From positions 1-41,985 of IMG/VR virus record IMGVR_UViG_3300027743_000050: a DNA stretch of 41,985 bases; one strand, 5' to 3'. The notes beneath the pieces were generated by a model, which saw nothing but the letters and a program-made list of their open reading frames with translations, had not been told where the DNA came from and did not search any database. Below are positions 35,109-41,985 of the stretch, one piece after another. The first letter of the stretch is position 1, and each line of letters opens with the position of its first letter. This DNA comes from a virus. The position numbers and the translations under genes were made by a program.

Positions 35109-36566
35109 TCACAGCTTGATCATGATGTTTAAGAAGGTGGTCGGCTGCACGATCGAGAATGGGACGTTGCCGCCCTGGTTGCCGAGGACGATTCCGGTCG
35201 GGGAGGCATTGACGGTGACTTGCTGCGAGTAGCCGCCCCATAGGCCGACGTTGTAGGTGCTGCCGCCCTCGATCGAAACATAGCTCGCGGTGATGTTGTA
35301 GTTGTAGTTGCCCTGCGCGAAATGGGTATGATTCGGATCGGTGACACCGTGGGTGTGCGCGGCGTGCTCGCCGCCGCTGAAGGTGTAGGTTTCCGCGCCC
35401 TGGACGTTGCCGAGTGGACGAGCGGTGAGGCCGAGCCCGCTGCCGGCAACCGCCAGCGCGCGGCCCAGCATTTTGGTTAGGCCGATCTTTTTATGCGCGT
35501 CGAAATCCGCCTTCGCGCCAGTGCCGCGACCGCCCGGCGTCACCGGCGCATTGGTGTTGTTGATATTGGTCCAGATCAGAATGAACAGAGCTTCGCAATC
35601 GGCATTGGCGCGCGTGGTCGCGCCTGACGTGGCATCGCCGATGGTGCCATCGTTCGCCATCACCCAACCGGGATCGGCGACGGTCTTTAGTGTCAGCTTG
35701 GCGTCGCCGGTCGAAAAGTTGGCGGTGGCCAACAGCGCCTTGACGAACTCGACCGTCACCAGCTGCTTGTTGTCGGCGGGCTCGACTGGCGTGGGCGCTT
35801 TCGGTACGCCGGTGAACACCGGCGAGGCCAGCGGAGCGTAGGCCGAGAGATCGACACCGCCGCCACCGCCGGAGCCCATGGCGATGTCTACATAGTTCTT
35901 GGTGGCGACCTCGGTTGGTCCGAGCGGATCACGGTACGCGAACAGCGGCCCTCCCAGATTGCCGCCGCCGAGTGGAAGCACCCGCAGCCAAGTCCCCTCA
36001 AAGCGGCCATAGGCGAACGTGTCGTGAGGCGCGTCGCCGAATTGCGGCGCGTGGGCATCCACGTAACTCTTGGTTGCCGCCTGGGAATCGAGGGTCGGAT
36101 CGCCCGGCAGGACCAGTGGCCCCGTCATGGTGTCGCCGGCACGATCGACCTTGGCGTTGTTGATTGGGACGACCGCCGCAGCGGCGGTGGCGTCAACGTA
36201 GCCCTTGGTCGCCGCCTCGAGCGGCGCTTCTGGGTCGCCGGCCAGGACCAGCGTGCCGGTCATGGTGTCGCCGGCACGCAGCACCCGTTCGTCAATGCTC
36301 GCGTCGTAGGTTTGGAACGTGTCGCGGATCGCTTGACCGAGATTGTCAACGCGGTTGGCGTTGTAGGGCACGCCGAGATAATCCACGGCCGCCAGAATCT
36401 CGGAAATGCCGGCGTTCACCGCGCAGTCGGTGAGGATCGTGGTGCAGTCGTTTTTGTAGTAGAGCGGCCCCTCGCCGATGACGGCATTCTGCGGACTGTA
36501 GCCGTTGCAGACGTTGCCACCGGGCGGCGCGCCGTTCTTGTCGCTCGCTGGGAATATGCCGGCCAC
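35109..36566 (-). CDS. Tail fibre with TMTG repeats and collar-like C-terminus (485 aa)
   Basis: Residues about 100-260 hold three or four copies of the repeat AGDTMTGxLVLxGDPxxxxxAATKxYVD, typical of phage tail fibre shafts. The C-terminus has GGEHAAHTHGVTDPNHTHFAQGN, the metal-binding HxH pattern of tail-collar receptor-binding domains, and then repeats of G/N residues. The N-terminus MAGIFPASDKNGAPP is shared with the neighbouring spike. It recognises the host surface. Confidence 0.9.
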   Translation of the reverse strand: MAGIFPASDKNGAPPGGNVCNGYSPQNAVIGEGPLYYKNDCTTILTDCAVNAGISEILAAVDYLGVPYNANRVDNLGQAIRDTFQTYDASIDERVLRAGDTMTGTLVLAGDPEAPLEAATKGYVDATAAAAVVPINNAKVDRAGDTMTGPLVLPGDPTLDSQAATKSYVDAHAPQFGDAPHDTFAYGRFEGTWLRVLPLGGGNLGGPLFAYRDPLGPTEVATKNYVDIAMGSGGGGGVDLSAYAPLASPVFTGVPKAPTPVEPADNKQLVTVEFVKALLATANFSTGDAKLTLKTVADPGWVMANDGTIGDATSGATTRANADCEALFILIWTNINNTNAPVTPGGRGTGAKADFDAHKKIGLTKMLGRALAVAGSGLGLTARPLGNVQGAETYTFSGGEHAAHTHGVTDPNHTHFAQGNYNYNITASYVSIEGGSTYNVGLWGGYSQQVTVNASPTGIVLGNQGGNVPFSIVQPTTFLNIMIKL

Positions 36567-36631
36567 GGGCGCGCCCTCCAGATTGCGGTTTTATACGATC
36601 CGGGGCGTTCCGGCTATAGTTTAGGGTTGAC

Positions 36632-37609
36632 CTAGAGCGTGATGCAGTCCTCGGGATTGCATTCGTAGACGCACCAGAACACGCCGCGAAGGCCCTCTAA
36701 CAGCTTGGGCAGCAGCCATTTCGTGAAGGCTTCGTACAGCTCTGGATCGTGCGGCAGCGTCTGCGCCTGGGTCGGAATGTTGCAATTTTCCGGTATCTGA
36801 ACTTCGGCCGGGCAGTAGACGATATTGAGCGACGGCCACACCCCGAAGCAGGCCGCCGGCTTGATCACCGGGTTGTTCATGATGGTCGGATCGGGCGGGC
36901 AGGCGAAGACCGGCGGGCACGTGCCCTCGTCACGCGCCATGCTCCACCAGCCGATCGGTCCGCAGTTCATGTCGCCGGCATAGTGCATCGTCATGTCCAC
37001 GCCGAAGCGGGCGGCAACCTTGGTCAGAAATTCCCAGTTGATCGGGCCGCCGTAGTACCGCAGCTGCAGCATGAAGCAGATCAGGAACTTGAGCATCGGC
37101 TCGGAGAAGCCGGGGCCGCACGGATCGGGATGCTTGATCCCCATGCGATCGGCCCAGCGCCGAACCAGCTGCTCGGCGGTGCAGGGATTGAGCTCGCGAA
37201 GCATGGCACACAACGCCTGCAGCATGGTGTAGGCGCCGGTTGCAAAGCAGTCGACCACGGCGAGCTGCGGCGCGACTGGATCGATCTGGCACGGGATGTT
37301 GCGTTCCTCGCAGCAGCCGCCGAAGATCAGCTGCTCGCATCCCACCTTTGAACATCCGACCGTGATCGATGTGTAAACCGCCGAGACTTCGATCGCCGGC
37401 ACCAGCGTGGTGTTGTACGGATCGCCTTCCGGCAGCAGCTGCCGCACCTGACAAACCAAGTCCCACTCCGTGAAGTCGCACGGCGACGGCCCGCAGCAGC
37501 CGTCTGGGATGTAGCACTGAATCGCCGGCTCATCCGGCCCGCTGAAATTCTTTTCCGGCGGCAGCGGACAGCAGTACGGCGCTTCGTTGGGAACGGTGGG
37601 GGCTAACAT
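36632..37609 (-). CDS. Cysteine-rich gp48-like (YmfQ) baseplate/tail protein (325 aa)
   Basis: It directly follows the gp47-like gene and overlaps it by seven bases, the position of Mu gp48 and P2 I. The sequence contains GAYTMLQALCAMLRELNPCTAEQLVRRWADRMGIKHPDPCG, matching the helical core of DUF2313-like tail proteins. I count 26 cysteines in 325 residues (8%), many in pairs (CC, CxxxxC), which is extraordinary for a cytoplasmically assembled virion protein. They might bind metal or form disulfides in the mature particle. The final residues (WCVYECNPEDC) also carry four closely spaced cysteines. Confidence 0.83.
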   Translation of the reverse strand: MLAPTVPNEAPYCCPLPPEKNFSGPDEPAIQCYIPDGCCGPSPCDFTEWDLVCQVRQLLPEGDPYNTTLVPAIEVSAVYTSITVGCSKVGCEQLIFGGCCEERNIPCQIDPVAPQLAVVDCFATGAYTMLQALCAMLRELNPCTAEQLVRRWADRMGIKHPDPCGPGFSEPMLKFLICFMLQLRYYGGPINWEFLTKVAARFGVDMTMHYAGDMNCGPIGWWSMARDEGTCPPVFACPPDPTIMNNPVIKPAACFGVWPSLNIVYCPAEVQIPENCNIPTQAQTLPHDPELYEAFTKWLLPKLLEGLRGVFWCVYECNPEDCITL

Positions 37610-38952
37610 CGTTCTGGCGGCTCGTTGCGCAGTGCCAGCGCGTTGATGGTGCCGAGCCGCTGCATCAGCTCGGCGGCTTTGCGGATGGTTTCAAGTTCGT
37701 CTTGCGTCAGCTGCGGCGCGAGCGGTGGCGCGAGCTGCGGCAATGGATTGATTTCGGGAGCGGGCGCATCGGTGACCACGACTTCGCCGAGCACCGGGAA
37801 CACGCCGCATTCCAGCACGATGTAGGCGTCATCTTGCCGGCGCACGGCCTCGGGCGGATCGAATGTGAACGTCACCGTGGAGAAGCATGGATCGCCAACA
37901 GCGCCGTACACCGCCGCACGCAGATGCTCGCGGCAGATCGGCGAGCCGACGCAATACATGATCCGAATGTACGTGTTGAGCGCCTTGATGATGCGGTCGA
38001 TCGCGATGTCATCGCAGCCACGGAAGCAATAGCCGGTGACGTTGATCTTGACCGGCGCGCCGCAACGATAGGTGCCCTGCACTCCGACTGGCGCGAGCCC
38101 TTCGCCCTTGCCGACGTTCCTGCCCCACATCCACCAATTCATTTCGTCGATCACTTCTCCCGGCGGCACGCCATAGGGAGCGGTGACAGCATCGCCGTAG
38201 ACGCCCTCGAAAAACGGATAGATGACCAAGTAGGTCGGATCGCAGCAGCCCTCGCATTCATCGGTGCAGGCGCGCGTGACGCCGGGATAGCGCAGCGTCT
38301 CGGTGATGTACCATTTTTCGTTCGTGGACAGGATCATCGAGCTTTCAGCGGCCAGCACCCGCGCGCGCAGCATGTCGCACGTCTCGTTGCTGGTGCCGCC
38401 GATCATGCCGTTGCCGATGACAAGGCCCTCGGGATCGATCCCCGGCAGCGTGGTCGCCACCGTCAGGGGCGAGCCAACGCCCAGATTGAACTCGCCGCCG
38501 GGGAGTGCAGCGACAATCCGGAGCACGGCCCGGCCGGTGCTGTCGAGCAGCGTTGGATTGAACGTCACGCCAGGATCGAGCTTGTATTCCCGCGAGGAGG
38601 CGCCGACGAAACGGATATTCGGCGGGATCGGTGCCGCTGGCGTCCCGCTGATCGAGACGTAGCCCTTGGCGCGCGTTGCGCCGCGCAAGTTGATGCCAAT
38701 GCGCGCGGCGTAGCGAATGAGATTGTCGCAGCACATGGTAGCGGCGTCGTTTTCTTTCAGCGCCTGCGTGACCCAGCCGTGCATGAGATTGACGGTGCCG
38801 GCCATCACGAAGGCCAGCACGTCCTCGGTGGTCATCGGCAATACCGGCGCACCGCCCAGGAGTCGCCGGCTCAACTCGGTGGAGATGTCGTCGTGCAGCT
38901 CGGCGATCGAGGGGCGCGGCAGAACACAAGTGATGTCAGTCATAACCGGCAT
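37603..38952 (-). CDS. Cysteine-rich gp47/baseplate J-like protein (449 aa)
   Basis: Residues about 100-300 match the baseplate J fold: TRAKGYVSISGTPAAPIPPNIRFVGASSREYKLDPGVTF, then GSPLTVATTLPGIDPEGLVI and ETCDMLRARVLAAE. Sixteen cysteines are present, including ACTDECEGCCDP, more than usual for this family. The gene lies between gp46-like and gp48-like genes, as in Mu. Baseplate J forms the wedge that organises the contractile tail. ATG 38950-38952 follows AGGGGGTGAGCC. Confidence 0.9.
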   Translation of the reverse strand: MPVMTDITCVLPRPSIAELHDDISTELSRRLLGGAPVLPMTTEDVLAFVMAGTVNLMHGWVTQALKENDAATMCCDNLIRYAARIGINLRGATRAKGYVSISGTPAAPIPPNIRFVGASSREYKLDPGVTFNPTLLDSTGRAVLRIVAALPGGEFNLGVGSPLTVATTLPGIDPEGLVIGNGMIGGTSNETCDMLRARVLAAESSMILSTNEKWYITETLRYPGVTRACTDECEGCCDPTYLVIYPFFEGVYGDAVTAPYGVPPGEVIDEMNWWMWGRNVGKGEGLAPVGVQGTYRCGAPVKINVTGYCFRGCDDIAIDRIIKALNTYIRIMYCVGSPICREHLRAAVYGAVGDPCFSTVTFTFDPPEAVRRQDDAYIVLECGVFPVLGEVVVTDAPAPEINPLPQLAPPLAPQLTQDELETIRKAAELMQRLGTINALALRNEPPERC

Positions 38953-38955
38953 GGC

Positions 38956-39672
38956 TCACCCCCTGATGTTTCGGTCGTATGGATCATTGCCAAACCAATC
39001 GGGACCGACGCGCAGGCGCGGATAATGCCACACCGGAGGCACCGTGGTCTTGCCGGTATATTCCTCCCAAAGATAGGTCGAGTCCGGCAACGCCGAGCCC
39101 TGCACCACTAGCGACGCCGTGCCCAGGCCGGGGCCTTTGAGCACGACTTCCAGCCGCATCACGTGGCGCGAAATATACCACGGCATGACATCGATCTTTG
39201 AGGCGATGCCCCAGGTCAGCAGGTAGGAGATCGCTTCGAGTGCATACTGTCTGGCCATCATCAGCGTCTGGTTGTTGACGTGATTCCATTGCAACGCCCA
39301 CAGTTTCGAGCCGCTGATAAAGGACGAGCCGCGACTGCCGACATAATCGCCGCCACGAAAAGAGTCTGCCCACCAGCCGCCGGCCCGGCTGTGATCGATG
39401 AACGGCGGCGCTTCGTTGCACTCAACTTGCCCGCGCGTGAACAGCTGAGTGATCACCCATCCACGCAACCAGTCACGGCGATCGAGCGTGCCGCTGGCGG
39501 TGACGTTGAGATTGGGATCGCCCTCCTGAATGCCCTCGCAATTCCCCGGCCGGCACAACGGAATCCGGCGGCTGGAAATTGGCGGCTGGAACAGCGGGAA
39601 GTTCGCGGTGCGGCAGCGTGTCGGCGCTGGCTCGCAGAGATTCTGCGGCGGGCTGTATGTGATCATCGTCAT
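38956..39672 (-). CDS. gp46-like baseplate protein (238 aa)
   Basis: The core GWVITQLFTRGQVECNEAPPF... GGWWADSFRGGDYVGSRGSSFISGSKLWALQWNHVNNQTLMMARQYALEAISYLLTWGIAS follows the Mu gp46 pattern: a strand, RxGWW, GSKLW and a helix. The N-terminus has CEPAPTRCR and CRPGNCEG, again cysteine-rich. It is a baseplate wedge component of contractile tails. The start is ATGACGATG, where the first ATG (39670-39672) is used. Confidence 0.85.
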   Translation of the reverse strand: MTMITYSPPQNLCEPAPTRCRTANFPLFQPPISSRRIPLCRPGNCEGIQEGDPNLNVTASGTLDRRDWLRGWVITQLFTRGQVECNEAPPFIDHSRAGGWWADSFRGGDYVGSRGSSFISGSKLWALQWNHVNNQTLMMARQYALEAISYLLTWGIASKIDVMPWYISRHVMRLEVVLKGPGLGTASLVVQGSALPDSTYLWEEYTGKTTVPPVWHYPRLRVGPDWFGNDPYDRNIRG

Positions 39673-39684
39673 GGCCGGTCGTCC

Positions 39685-40083
39685 CTATGCGAAGATTTCA
39701 TTGGCGCGTTCCTGCGTGAGCACGCCGGCAGCGACAAGATCGATCTTAAAATTTTTCACCTTGGTTCGCGTCATATCAATAACGGCATCGGAGGTGATGA
39801 CGGCTAAATCCTTTCCGGTCTTGCCGTTGTCGGACATGCATCGATCTTGCAGCAGGCGATATTCTGCATTCGTCCACCGCGCCAGCCATTCCGTCGTCGC
39901 CGGCCTCCCCGGCACCGAGATCGGAATGGTGGCAATCACGTTGTCGGCGGCGGTGATTTGCGACGGCACGGCTTCCGGCGCCGCCGCATAGGACCAGCTG
40001 CTGCGTTCGTCGGAGATCGGAACGAAGGCAGATATGATCGGGCAGACTTTGGCGATCTCCTGGCGCAGATAGCCGGCGTCCAT
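39685..40083 (-). CDS. Hypothetical late protein (132 aa)
   Basis: MDAGYLRQEIAKVCPIISAF starts helical; the middle alternates strands (VIATIPISVPGRPATTEWLARW), and the C-terminus is helical (SDAVIDMTRTKVKNFKIDLVAAGVLTQERANEIF). It is packed between a fibre and the gp46 gene, suggesting a baseplate or fibre-linker protein. No family recognised. Confidence 0.75.
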   Translation of the reverse strand: MDAGYLRQEIAKVCPIISAFVPISDERSSWSYAAAPEAVPSQITAADNVIATIPISVPGRPATTEWLARWTNAEYRLLQDRCMSDNGKTGKDLAVITSDAVIDMTRTKVKNFKIDLVAAGVLTQERANEIFA

Positions 40084-40094
40084 AATCTATACCC

Positions 40095-41985
40095 TCATGC
40101 CATGATCTCACTTGCGCGCAACGAGCCGTAGTTGGCGGGAGTCGACATGCTGTTGCCGTTCACACTGGTGGCGATAGCGAGGAAGTAAGTCGTTGTTGCC
40201 GTGGTAAACGGCGCGTCCATCGCTGCAGCTGATCCCGCGCTTGACGTATAGCTCGACACCCCGCCTGGGCCGGCATTCGTGTAAGCGCCGACGATCGTGC
40301 TGGTGATAGCGTTTGGATTCGACGTAGTATTCCTATTAAGCCTAGCCATCGGCTGCGTGGATGCGCTCGGAACGTACGAGTCGTAATCCGAACGAACATC
40401 GAAAAAATTGCAGACGCAAGTCGGCGTGATCGAAACCGAAAGCCCGGAGTTTGTCCACGCACTCGTGGATATGGACGTTCCCGCCTTTGAGGCCATCGCC
40501 GTCTGGATAACCTCACCCGGCATCGGCGTCTTCGCGCCAACCGGAAGGATGCGAGTCGGCGACACGCCCCACGTCCCCGCCGTGGTCAGCCCAGAATCAT
40601 AGTCGGCAAATGCAATGACACGAAACGGCTTGGCCGATATGGCAGCGTCGCTGTAGTTCGTCGCGACGGCGTTGCCTCCTGTAATTGTTGAAGCTGACAA
40701 TACCCCGATGACAGGGAAGCCGGAGATGACGGCAGAACCAACCCCAACCATGCTAACAAAGTCACTGCATCGTCGAACCACCAGCCGTGGCGTGCCCGCG
40801 TCATTCGCTAGTGCGAACCACAACCGAAATGGTTGAGTGTTGCGCGCGCCGATCGTCGTTGCGGACGGGATGGTGAGCGAAAGCGCAGCGGTCAGCGTGA
40901 CCGTGGTCCAATCCGGCATGATCGCGTACACCGGATCGCCAGCACTCGGATCGTTGCCGCTGATGGTCTTGACTGCGAACGTCGCGGCATTACCGGCGTG
41001 CGTTTCGACGATCTTGCCATTGACGAGATTGAACTGCGCCGCTGCCGCTGCGCCGCCGCCACCGCCCGCCGCAACCGCTGCGCCCACGAACGCCGTCGTA
41101 GCCACCTTGTTGGAGGAGTCGCCAGCAGTCGGCGTTACTGCGATCGGTGCGCCGGATAGGTTGGCGTCAATGATGTTGACCATGCCGCCGCCAACGGCAT
41201 CGATGATGGCTTGGCCAACTGCCCCACGAAGACGGAGATAGGTCGAGGCGCCCGCGACGTTGCCAATCTGTGCTTGCCGCACACCTTGACCGTAGAAGTC
41301 AATGACGCCGGTGCCTTTGCCTTTGATCGCAAGCGAAATGTCGGTGTCGATCCCGGTGGCATTGATGGCCGGAACGCCGCCGGTCACCGCTGGAATGATA
41401 TCGACGCCGTTGGCCGGCAGCGCGACGGTGCTGCGGAAGCTGGTTGTGCCGTAAAGTCCGGTCGCTGCGGCAAACGAATTGTTGCCGGTAAAAGCATTGT
41501 TGGCGGCCAGGAACACATCGCCGCCGACGCCGGGGATGCCTTGCGCGCCGGTGTCACCCTTGTCGCCTTTGTCTCCCTTTGGTCCCTGGATGCCCTGCGG
41601 CCCCTGGATGCCCTGCGGTCCGATCGGGCCTTGTGCTCCGGGCGGTCCCTGGATCGAGCCGCCGCTGATCCAGGCCGTGCCGTCCCATATCCACAGCGAG
41701 TCGTCGGCCTGGACAATGTAGGCGTCGCCCTGGTTGTTGCCGGTCGGCGGCAGATTGCCCGACGTGGCAACCGATCCCTTCATGGTGATGCCGCTGCCGG
41801 CAACGCCCTGCGCTCCCTGGACGCCCTGCGGGCCTTGTGGACCTTGCGCGCCGGGTGCGCCGGCCGGCCCGTCGGCTCCCTGAATTCCCTGCGGACCTTG
41901 CGGCCCTGCTGGGCCAGTTGGTCCCGCTGGTCCGGCCGGTCCGGCCGGGCCGGTGGTGATGCGCGCCGTCAGAAAGCCGTTGCCG
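40095..41985 (-). CDS. Collagen-like tail fibre (partial, over 620 aa)
   Basis: The frame is open to the window edge; the ATG at 41781-41783 is internal, not a start. Two Gly-x-y collagen-like stretches (41590-41690 and about 41800-41950, for example [10 protein letters not shown]) flank a module with [21 protein letters not shown], which resembles carbohydrate-binding modules in phage fibres. The remaining 450 residues are strand- and Gly-rich, with a C-terminus [15 protein letters not shown]. The triple-helical collagen parts would form a rigid shaft. It is upstream of the baseplate genes in the late operon. Confidence 0.87.
   Translation of the reverse strand, partial: GNGFLTARITTGPAGPAGPAGPTGPAGPQGPQGIQGADGPAGAPGAQGPQGPQGVQGAQGVAGSGITMKGSVATSGNLPPTGNNQGDAYIVQADDSLWIWDGTAWISGGSIQGPPGAQGPIGPQGIQGPQGIQGPKGDKGDKGDTGAQGIPGVGGDVFLAANNAFTGNNSFAAATGLYGTTSFRSTVALPANGVDIIPAVTGGVPAINATGIDTDISLAIKGKGTGVIDFYGQGVRQAQIGNVAGASTYLRLRGAVGQAIIDAVGGGMVNIIDANLSGAPIAVTPTAGDSSNKVATTAFVGAAVAAGGGGGAAAAAQFNLVNGKIVETHAGNAATFAVKTISGNDPSAGDPVYAIMPDWTTVTLTAALSLTIPSATTIGARNTQPFRLWFALANDAGTPRLVVRRCSDFVSMVGVGSAVISGFPVIGVLSASTITGGNAVATNYSDAAISAKPFRVIAFADYDSGLTTAGTWGVSPTRILPVGAKTPMPGEVIQTAMASKAGTSISTSAWTNSGLSVSITPTCVCNFFDVRSDYDSYVPSASTQPMARLNRNTTSNPNAITSTIVGAYTNAGPGGVSSYTSSAGSAAAMDAPFTTATTTYFLAIATSVNGNSMSTPANYGSLRASEIMA

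Noticed and set aside
33725-35119. A 464-codon plus-strand frame across the fibre genes
   Set aside because: Its composition is unlike a folded protein and it crosses two well-supported genes on the other strand.
41479-41721. Plus-strand frame over the collagen repeats
   Set aside because: It is the reverse reading of Gly-x-y codons and has no start signal.

Overview
The window reads as most of the genome of a temperate, tailed, GC-rich bacteriophage or prophage. Nearly every gene is short, close-packed and joined to the next by ATGA/TTGA/GTGA stop-start overlaps. It carries a divergent Cro-like/CI-like switch, a replication operon, YqaJ-type exonuclease plus RecT/Bet recombinase, an endolysin, and a Mu-type baseplate set (gp46, gp47, gp48-like) followed by tail fibres, which implies a contractile-tailed (myovirus) particle. 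An alphaproteobacterial, probably Rhizobiales, host is an inference from codon and GC style, a near-consensus parS site and several small protein families I associate with rhizobial genomes. I saw no tRNA, CRISPR array or insertion sequence.

Layout. (1) 1-423, minus strand: first genes of a leftward structural operon that leaves the window. (2) 424-662: divergent control region with palindromes, and a strong sigma70-like rightward promoter whose spacer is filled by a 15-bp operator. (3) 663-7027, plus: an early module around a MoxR-type AAA+ ATPase, an unknown 363-residue protein and a metallopeptidase-like/VWA protein. Its transcription units are punctuated by seven copies of a three-hairpin intergenic cassette; the module ends at a textbook terminator. 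(4) 7271-10947, plus: a small HTH regulator behind a second copy of the same operator, then an ASCH protein, a secreted repeat protein, a serine recombinase, a possible ParB-fold protein and many tiny genes. (5) 17043-10955, minus: a long operon of mostly small, often Cys-rich proteins, with a ParB-like protein, an ABC-ATPase/GNAT fusion resembling Mom-type DNA modification enzymes, and an SDR oxidoreductase. (6) 17044-18286: 1.24 kb without a convincing gene, with a cluster of GTCAGG/CCTGAC repeats, a candidate origin or control region. (7) 22015-18287, minus: Cro-like regulator, VRR-NUC nuclease, split primase (CHC2 and Toprim on separate proteins), SF3 helicase, and a parS-like site. (8) 22143-29210, plus: CI-like repressor, then exonuclease, Bet and accessory genes. 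(9) 41985-29172, minus: collagen-like tail fibre, gp46/gp47/gp48, two more fibres, endolysin, holin candidate and a repeat protein, with two plus-strand genes inserted.

How it fits together: the structural genes at both window ends point the same way, so on a circular map they could form one leftward late operon starting near 423 and ending near 29,500. The CI/Cro pair chooses between lysogeny and the leftward replication operon. The operator shared by 561-575 and 7271-7285 suggests that the 62-residue HTH protein controls both its own gene and the cassette-bearing early module.

The strongest candidate for something undescribed is the set of seven intergenic cassettes between 876 and 6379. 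Each has the same order of three hairpins ending in a common GGAGTCACA ribosome-binding segment, while the stem sequences change in a compensatory way. Next are the Mom-like ABC-GNAT operon, the parS site in the replication operon, the repeat cluster downstream of the helicase, and the unusually cysteine-rich baseplate proteins.
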